Of a DNA stretch of 64,000 bases, positions 58,457 to 64,000 are shown in pieces (the stretch's first letter is position 1; each line of letters begins with the position of its first letter). The stretch covers positions 1,683,501 to 1,747,500 of the forward strand of contig CP054675.1 in assembly GCA_013348845.1 (NCBI GenBank). Direction: 5' to 3'. The notes under the pieces are model-generated. The model worked only from the letters and a program-made list of their open reading frames with translations, was not told where the DNA came from and searched no databases. The DNA comes from Candidatus Tepidiaquacella proteinivora. GTDB lineage: Bacteria > Bacteroidota > Ignavibacteria > Tepidaquicellales > Tepidaquicellaceae. The position numbers and the translations under genes are program-made.

Positions 58457-59020
58457 TTATTTTCTTTTATAGTTAATTTTCAAAAGTTTATTAGTTAATA
58501 GCCACAACTGTAGAATAATAAAACCAATAAATAAACCAATTAATATACCCCCTAAAACATCAGAAGGATAATGCACCCCCACAAAAACTCTTGATATTGC
58601 AATAATAAAACTACCCCCATATAACCAAAGTCTGTATTCAGGATAAAAATGTGAGAGAACAAAAGAACCGGCAAAGTGATTAACCGCATGGGACGAGGGA
58701 AAAGAAAAAGAACTCGTACAAGAAACCAATAAATGTACTCCTGGTAATACATTACAAGGGCGTACCCTGCAAAATAAATTTTTTATAACCGAACTACTTG
58801 TTTGGTCGCTTACTAATATGCAGATTAAAATAAGTATGGCGGCAATTGCTCCCCTCCTGCCTCCTTTTATTAGCATTGCAAACCACATAATAACATAAAA
58901 AATCATCCAATGACTACGTTCAGTAATAAAAGGCATTAAAAAATCTGTTACTGGATTTGCCAATGTTACATTAATAAAATAAAAAATCTGTACATCAATA
59001 TTATATAATAAATCCAACAT
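58457..59020 (-). CDS. PAP2-family membrane phosphatase
   Basis: A 187-residue membrane protein. The three phosphatase motifs are complete: KNLFCRVRP (C1, K-x6-RP), FPSSHA (C2) and SRVFVGVHYPSDVLGG (C3). Five or six helices. Likely undecaprenyl-diphosphate or lipid-phosphate phosphatase; the precise substrate cannot be assigned. It lies 11 nt upstream of lnt, so both may be co-transcribed in envelope biogenesis. Confidence 0.92.
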   Translation of the reverse strand: MLDLLYNIDVQIFYFINVTLANPVTDFLMPFITERSHWMIFYVIMWFAMLIKGGRRGAIAAILILICILVSDQTSSSVIKNLFCRVRPCNVLPGVHLLVSCTSSFSFPSSHAVNHFAGSFVLSHFYPEYRLWLYGGSFIIAISRVFVGVHYPSDVLGGILIGLFIGFIILQLWLLTNKLLKINYKRK

Positions 59021-59090
59021 TTATCTTATAAAAATCAAAAAATATGAATTAAGATTAAAGAGAAAAATAAAGAGGTAATTAATTTCAGAA

Positions 59091-59573
59091 TTATAATTTA
59101 GATAATAATGCAATTGTATATGCTATACATCCCCTTTTTTCCCCAACAAATCCAAGCCCTTCTGAGGTAGTTGCCTTTATAGAAATATTTGAGCATTTTA
59201 AGCGGGAGGAAATATTTTTTTTCATTTTGTTTATATAACGAGATAACTTTGGCTCTTCAAGAACTATTACACAATCAATATTAATTACTTGCCAATTTTT
59301 CACTTTAAGCATATAATACGTTTTCTCAAGTAAGACCAAACTCGAAATATTCTTATATCTTTTATCTGTGTTTGGAAAATGTGTGCCAATATCTTTTAAT
59401 CCCGCTGCTCCTAATAGTGCATCACAAACCGAATGAAGTAAGACGTCAGCGTCTGAATGTCCGGCTAATCCGTATTTATAAGGAATTTCGACACCACCTA
59501 AAATTAGCTTTCTATCATTAGCAAATTTATGAACATCATATCCTAAACCAACTCTTAAACCTTTTACATTCAT
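59091..59573 (-). CDS. ispF: 2-C-methyl-D-erythritol 2,4-cyclodiphosphate synthase
   Basis: A 160-residue MEP-pathway enzyme. Metal ligands D13 and H15 in GLGYDVHKF, then GLAGHSDADVLLHSVCDALL, IGTHFPNTD, and TTSEGLGFVGEKRGC near the end. The frame extends upstream to 59621, but the family N-terminus fits the ATG at 59573 (MNVKGLRVG), so I use that start. Confidence 0.95.
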   Translation of the reverse strand: MNVKGLRVGLGYDVHKFANDRKLILGGVEIPYKYGLAGHSDADVLLHSVCDALLGAAGLKDIGTHFPNTDKRYKNISSLVLLEKTYYMLKVKNWQVINIDCVIVLEEPKLSRYINKMKKNISSRLKCSNISIKATTSEGLGFVGEKRGCIAYTIALLSKL

Positions 59574-59668
59574 ATTTAATTGTTTGAACTTTATGGAATA
59601 AAATAGTAAAAGAAAGTTCAATCTTCAATGTTATATAATGGAGGAAATAAGAAAACAGCTGAATACTT

Positions 59669-60985
59669 CTATGTTGAAATTCCTACACGAATTATTTTTT
59701 CACCATGTTTGTATTTTAGTTCATCAAGAGTATGATATGGTAAAAAAACTTTATTATTAAATAAATCAAAATTTACACATTTATTATCAATATGTAAATC
59801 ACCCGCCATTAAACCAAAAAGACGAGCCTTTATTTTTGATGTTGGGGGTGGCAGTTTTTTATAGATTTCTATTGCATAAGAAAATAATTCCCGATCGTCA
59901 TTTGTATATATTTTTAATTTTAAATCCTTCGCAGCATATTTTAAATTCTCATATCTTATTATTAGAACAAGGTACCCGGTGACAAGATTTTTATCTCTCA
60001 GTTTCCTTCCGATATATTCACAAATGCGACGAATTTCTTGCTGAATATCATTAGACTTGTAAATAAGAGTTGTTAAAGTATGCTGGTGGCTTATTCCTTT
60101 TTCATGTGTCTGTTTATGAAATATTTCAGATGTGTCTTCCCCCCTTGCAAGTTTTCTGTATACAATACCATTAATTCCAAATTCGTGTCGTAAAACATTT
60201 TCCTGAGCGTTTGCAAGATCTCCTATTGTAAATATATTATATATACTCAAACGCCGCATTATTCTTGTTCCAATACCCCAAATCTTTTTTACAGGTAAGC
60301 GATAAATTATCGGCTTATCCTTCGGGGTTATAATTGTTAAACCGTCAGGTTTTTCAAGTTTACTTGCGATTTTTGCATATGTTTTATTGTAAGAGCATCC
60401 AAGAGAAGTGGTAAGATTTTCACGGATACGAATTTTGGATTTAATCTGGCGAGAAACTCTTAAAGCCTCTTTCCAATTTATATCTTTTGAAGAGGAATTC
60501 TTTACAAGATAGGAGATATCAATAAAACACTCATCTATACTATACTGTTCAATTTTTTCGGGGGGAGCGAACATTTGTAAAACCTCCATAATACTTTCCA
60601 TTATAGATTCATATTTTGGACCATAGCAAGGTATCGAAATTAGCTGGGGACATATTTTTTTAGCCTGCCATACACTCATTCCTGTATCAACTCCGAATGC
60701 TCTTGCCTCATATGAGGCAGTCATTACTATCCCTTTTCCGTCTGGAGTACCCCCAACTGAGATTGGTTTTCCCCTTAATTTGGGATTATCCCGTTGCTCT
60801 ACTTGTGCATAAAATGCATCAAAATCAATATGTACAAAGCATCTGTCTTTATGTTCAATTAAATTCGGGTTGAAGTCTTTAAAATGCGGGTGAGAATAAA
60901 GGGGCATAAGCCTTACCCTTTTAAATACCTCAAAGAAAGAGTCTGTTTCTCTTGGAATGAAGAAAAATGAGCTTGCCTTTTTCAT
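59669..60985 (-). CDS. dinB: DNA polymerase IV (Y family)
   Basis: A 438-residue translesion polymerase. Catalytic motifs HIDFDAFYAQVEQ (about 52-64) and YSIDECFIDIS carry the metal-binding acids. The helix-hairpin-helix region has KIWGIGTRIM. About 45 residues precede the usual start, so the true Met may be internal (Met 27). No beta-clamp motif is obvious at the C-terminus, which ends in a short helix. Confidence 0.92.
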   Translation of the reverse strand: MKKASSFFFIPRETDSFFEVFKRVRLMPLYSHPHFKDFNPNLIEHKDRCFVHIDFDAFYAQVEQRDNPKLRGKPISVGGTPDGKGIVMTASYEARAFGVDTGMSVWQAKKICPQLISIPCYGPKYESIMESIMEVLQMFAPPEKIEQYSIDECFIDISYLVKNSSSKDINWKEALRVSRQIKSKIRIRENLTTSLGCSYNKTYAKIASKLEKPDGLTIITPKDKPIIYRLPVKKIWGIGTRIMRRLSIYNIFTIGDLANAQENVLRHEFGINGIVYRKLARGEDTSEIFHKQTHEKGISHQHTLTTLIYKSNDIQQEIRRICEYIGRKLRDKNLVTGYLVLIIRYENLKYAAKDLKLKIYTNDDRELFSYAIEIYKKLPPPTSKIKARLFGLMAGDLHIDNKCVNFDLFNNKVFLPYHTLDELKYKHGEKIIRVGIST

Positions 60986-61082
60986 ATGCCATAATTAATT
61001 ATACCATAATAATATATGGTATAATTATTAAAAAAGCAAGTATAATAATTTTTTTATTAAGTGTTTTTCATTTTTTAAAAAT

Positions 61083-61119
61083 AAAAAAAGCCACTTTAAC
61101 AAAAGCTAAAGTGGCTTTT
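61083..61119 (-). terminator. Rho-independent terminator of the cold-shock gene
   Basis: A 13-bp perfect stem AAAAGCCACTTTA (61086-61098) with TAAAGTGGCTTTT (61107-61119) around an 8-nt loop, followed on the reverse strand by a T run. It lies 15 nt past the cold-shock stop. Confidence 0.85.
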
Positions 61120-61134
61120 AAAGCAAAACGTATT

Positions 61135-61335
61135 CTATATTTTTGTAACGTTTGCCGCCTGTGGACCTTTTGGACCCTGTTCTATTTCAAATTGAACCTT
61201 ATCACCCTTGTTCAGTGTTTTATAACCTTCTGTATTGATAGATTTAAAATGAACAAATACATCAGGTTTGCCTTCACGGGAAATAAATCCGAATCCTTTT
61301 TCAGGGTTGAACCACTTTACAGTTCCTTCTTCCAT
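61135..61335 (-). CDS. Cold-shock protein (CspA family)
   Basis: A 66-residue single CSD protein. RNP1 KGFGFI and RNP2 VFVHF are intact, and the start [15 protein letters not shown] is canonical. Binds single-stranded RNA or DNA as an RNA chaperone. A single-gene unit with a clear terminator after it and a possible TAnnTTTG promoter before it. Confidence 0.97.
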   Translation of the reverse strand: MEEGTVKWFNPEKGFGFISREGKPDVFVHFKSINTEGYKTLNKGDKVQFEIEQGPKGPQAANVTKI

Positions 61336-61371
61336 TTAAAAGATTTAGTTAGTGCAAAAAAATAATTAAAA

Positions 61372-61379
61372 CAAAGTTA
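61372..61379 (-). promoter_or_regulatory. Possible Bacteroidota-type -7 element of the cold-shock gene
   Basis: On the reverse strand TAACTTTG fits the Bacteroidota -7 consensus TAnnTTTG, 36 nt before the ATG. A TTTA at the expected distance could serve as -33. AT-rich background makes chance matches likely. Confidence 0.3.
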
Positions 61380-61622
61380 ATAAATCTTTTGTTTTAAACC
61401 CCTTAAACCGAAAACTTTCTTGCCAAACAGCAAATTAAATTTCAGTTGGTAGGTATTAAAACTCAAATTTATTTTACTTCATTACAAATATATAGTAATA
61501 ATCAACCAACTGCAAGACTAAATACATATATATTTATTACTAATATTTTTATTTTAACCACTTGTAACGAGTATTTTCTATGTTTTTATATTTTTGTACT
61601 GAAAATTAACTCTTATAAAATA

Positions 61623-62879
61623 ATGCAAGAATATGAAAATATAAATATTAATGATTATGATTACGAATTGCCAAAGGAATTTATTGCTCAATATCCGTTA
61701 GAACAACGTGACAAATCCAGATTGCTTATTTACAGAAATAAAAACATAAAAGAAGATATTTTTAAAAACATAGATAAATATATTCCGGAAAACAGTTATC
61801 TTATTTTTAACGACACAAAAGTTATAAAATCAAGATTGTTTTTTTTAAAGCCTACCGGAGCACAAATAGAAATATTTTGCTTAGAACCGGAAAAAGGAAT
61901 GGCATTTTTTAATGAAGCAATCTCTTCAACTGCAAAAACAACCTGGAAATGTCTTGTAGGGAAAAGCGGGAAATGGAAGCGAAATATTTTAGAAAGAACG
62001 ATTGTAAAAAACAATACAAATTATAAATTAATAGCAAAAGTAATAGATAAAGCCCCTCAGTATTTTACAATAGAATTTAGTTGGTTTCCCAAAGAAACAA
62101 AATTCAGTGAAATATTAAAATTATTTGGCGAAACACCTCTTCCACCCTATATAAAAAGGAAAGCAATTGAACAAGATGAGCTAACTTATCAGACAATCTA
62201 CGCTCAGAAAAATGGGTCAGTGGCTGCTCCGACCTCAGGATTTCACTTTACAGAGGAAGTCTTTACCAGGTTAAGAAAGAAAGACATAAATTTCTTATAT
62301 ATTACTCTCCACATTGGCATTGGTACATTTAAGCCTGTGAAAAGTGAAAGTATAATAAACCATAAAATGCATTCGGAATTTGTCTGCTTTGAGAAAGATA
62401 TCATTGAAAAACTTTACACAAATATTGGTAAATATGATATTGATAAAAAAAAGATAATATCTGTAGGAACTACTTCAACCAGAGCACTTGAAACACTTTA
62501 CTATTTAGGTAAACAGATATATGATAACCGGGAACTAAGATCTTCTGATTATTTATTATCTTTTAACATAAGTCAATGGATGCCATATAAAGTAGAACAA
62601 AATATTTCAATTGAAAAATCACTTGAAGTAATTTTAGAAGTTATGCAAAAAGATTCAATTAATAAAATTTCAGGAGAAACCGAAATAATAATAATACCAG
62701 GATTCCAATATAAATTTATTGATGGATTAATTACAAATTTTCATTTGCCCAAAAGTACTCTATTATTGCTTGTGTCAGCATTTATAGGTGATAAATGGCG
62801 AGAGATTTATAAATATGCCCTTGATAATAAGTTTAGATTTCTTAGTTATGGAGATGCCTGTTTATTTTTCAGAAATTGA
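61623..62879 (+). CDS. queA: S-adenosylmethionine:tRNA ribosyltransferase-isomerase
   Basis: A 418-residue queuosine-pathway enzyme. The N-terminus DYDYELPKEFIAQYPLEQRD is characteristic, followed by NDTKVIKSRL and later SVAAPTSGFHFT, then LHIGIGTFKPV and the C-terminal FHLPKSTLLLLVSAF. The frame is open upstream to 61446, but the family start is the ATG at 61623. Longer than E. coli QueA (356), with extra residues in the middle. Ends in TGA. Confidence 0.95.
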   Translation: MQEYENININDYDYELPKEFIAQYPLEQRDKSRLLIYRNKNIKEDIFKNIDKYIPENSYLIFNDTKVIKSRLFFLKPTGAQIEIFCLEPEKGMAFFNEAISSTAKTTWKCLVGKSGKWKRNILERTIVKNNTNYKLIAKVIDKAPQYFTIEFSWFPKETKFSEILKLFGETPLPPYIKRKAIEQDELTYQTIYAQKNGSVAAPTSGFHFTEEVFTRLRKKDINFLYITLHIGIGTFKPVKSESIINHKMHSEFVCFEKDIIEKLYTNIGKYDIDKKKIISVGTTSTRALETLYYLGKQIYDNRELRSSDYLLSFNISQWMPYKVEQNISIEKSLEVILEVMQKDSINKISGETEIIIIPGFQYKFIDGLITNFHLPKSTLLLLVSAFIGDKWREIYKYALDNKFRFLSYGDACLFFRN

Positions 62880-62890
62880 AAAAAAATAAA

Positions 62891-63838
62891 ATGGAAAAAT
62901 TACATAACTCATTATTACCAACACCATTACATAAATTAAAAAATTTATCAAATAAATTAGGAATAAATATTTATTGTAAAAGAGATGATTTAACGGGTTT
63001 TGCTTTTGGAGGTAATAAAACCCGAAAACTTGATTATTTAATTGCAGAAGCTAAAATTAAAAAATTTAACACTATAGTTACCACGGGTGGTTTTCAATCT
63101 AATTTTTGTAGAATTACCGCTGCTTATGCGGCAAAAGAAGGATTTGAAACACACTTAATTCTTGGAGGAGAAAAAAAACCTGAAAAAGCAACTGCAAACT
63201 TGTTATTGATGAAAATATTTGGAGCAAATATACATTATGTTGAAACTGAAAACTGGGATTTATGGGAAGAAAAAGCACAGGAGTTAGCAAACAAACTGGA
63301 AAAAAAGGGTAAAAAAGTTTTTCGAATGCCAATCGGAGGCTCAAATGCAATTGGAATATTAGGATATGTAGAATGTTTTAAGGAAATAATGACATTTGAA
63401 AGAGAACATAATATTAAATTTGATATAATTATACATGCATCAGGTTCAGCAGGAACACAGGCAGGATTGATATTGGGTAAAAAGAAATATAACTGGAAAG
63501 GAAAAATCATTGGAATTTCCGTTGCTAAAGATAATGCAGAATTATATAAGGATGTTTTGAAACTCGTTAATGAAGGAATGATAAATCTAAAGTTGAAAAG
63601 TTCTGAACCTGAAATAATAATAGATGACAATTATATAGGGAAAGGCTATGGGGCATATACTAAGCAATCAAAAGAAGCAATTAAAATATTTGCTCTAACT
63701 GAAGGCATTTTGCTTGATTCTGTTTACACGGCAAAAGCCGCGGCAGCCCTTATTGATTATTGCAAAAAAGGATATTTTAATAAAAACGAGAATATTCTAT
63801 TTATCCATACAGGCGGAAATATTCATATGTTTAAATAA
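62891..63838 (+). CDS. PLP-dependent ACC deaminase / D-cysteine desulfhydrase family enzyme
   Basis: A 315-residue PLP enzyme of the tryptophan-synthase-beta fold. The PLP lysine is in FAFGGNKTRKLDYL; TTGGFQSNFCRITAAYA follows, and the Gly-rich phosphate loop is HASGSAGTQAG. It could act on 1-aminocyclopropane-1-carboxylate, D-cysteine or L-cysteate; the family members cannot be separated by eye. An alternative TTG start at 62876 would overlap queA by 4 nt. Just downstream of queA, likely co-transcribed. Confidence 0.88.
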   Translation: MEKLHNSLLPTPLHKLKNLSNKLGINIYCKRDDLTGFAFGGNKTRKLDYLIAEAKIKKFNTIVTTGGFQSNFCRITAAYAAKEGFETHLILGGEKKPEKATANLLLMKIFGANIHYVETENWDLWEEKAQELANKLEKKGKKVFRMPIGGSNAIGILGYVECFKEIMTFEREHNIKFDIIIHASGSAGTQAGLILGKKKYNWKGKIIGISVAKDNAELYKDVLKLVNEGMINLKLKSSEPEIIIDDNYIGKGYGAYTKQSKEAIKIFALTEGILLDSVYTAKAAAALIDYCKKGYFNKNENILFIHTGGNIHMFK

Positions 63839-63910
63839 ACCTTTCTTGAAAATTTATATATAAAAAATGCTTTTTTATTTAAGTTAAAAAGTTTATCTTA
63901 TAAAAAAAAT

Positions 63911-64000
63911 ATGCCAAAACCAACCCCAGAAGAATACCCGAACTTTTTTAGCATCTATGTAAACTTAATAGAAGATGATGACATAGTTAATGTTCTTATG
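63911..64000 (+). CDS. DinB/YfiT-like protein, N-terminal fragment
   Basis: Thirty codons before the window ends: MPKPTPEEYPNFFSIYVNLI then EDDDIVNVLM. This matches the start of DinB/YfiT-type four-helix metal-binding proteins, whose Tyr-Pro and Asp-rich first segment is similar. The remainder is outside the window. Confidence 0.55.
   Translation, partial: MPKPTPEEYPNFFSIYVNLIEDDDIVNVLM

Overview
The window is AT-rich bacterial DNA, apparently chromosomal, densely coded and gene-ordered like a member of the Bacteroidota/Chlorobiota lineage, perhaps Ignavibacteria- or Kapabacteria-like. The pointers are signal peptides that end in ...SQ, an M64 peptidase, exported OM-barrel-like and CarboxypepD_reg-like proteins, DUF1573/MauE/rhodanese genes, tandem HU domains plus a SPOR-domain protein, and a complete AmmeMemoRadiSam operon. 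The placement is inference from family content; no rRNA is present. TGA is an ordinary stop here (pit and queA end in it).

Layout. 0-5 kb: 5' end of pyrD leaving the window, tRNA-Pro, two small membrane proteins (DUF5684, DUF2752), and a reverse-strand group of exported proteins ending in a subtilase with inserted calcium-loop-like motifs. 5-8.5 kb: alr, the DUF47/Pit phosphate-transport pair, tRNA-Phe. 8.5-11 kb: M64 peptidase and a TPR protein. 11.3-14.5 kb: an eIF2B-like gene leading the AmmeMemoRadiSam genes amrS-amrB-amrA. 14.5-20 kb (reverse): uvrC, methylmalonyl-CoA epimerase, mannose-1-phosphate guanylyltransferase and a large charged protein of unknown function.

20-34.7 kb looks like the replication-origin neighbourhood: dnaA flanked on both sides by six exact copies of TGTTAATAA (a variant DnaA box), then recN, mnmG, an exported PepF, obg, surE, a UPF0173 hydrolase, parA-parB, ridA and rpsT. 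dnaA, mnmG and parAB are the classic oriC companions.

34.7-48 kb is the accessory region. It holds a decayed IS4-type transposase, short tandem repeats, a tandemly duplicated locus encoding an exported WD40-caspase (14 nearly identical WD repeats with variation focused on a few positions) and its shrunken paralogue, several exported outer-membrane-type proteins, and a tight three-gene operon. In that operon a divergent sigma-factor-like protein and an anti-sigma-like protein precede a membrane protein that joins a Lon-protease-like domain to an FG-GAP-like extracytoplasmic region. The WD40-caspase locus and this operon are the best candidates for undescribed biology.

48-64 kb returns to household genes: ruvB, the rhodanese/MauE/DUF1573 set, a MATE exporter, a TPR-TM-SPOR gene followed by a tandem-HU acidic protein, lnt, PAP2 phosphatase, ispF, dinB, a cold-shock gene with a clear terminator, queA, an ACC-deaminase-family enzyme and the start of a DinB/YfiT-like gene.
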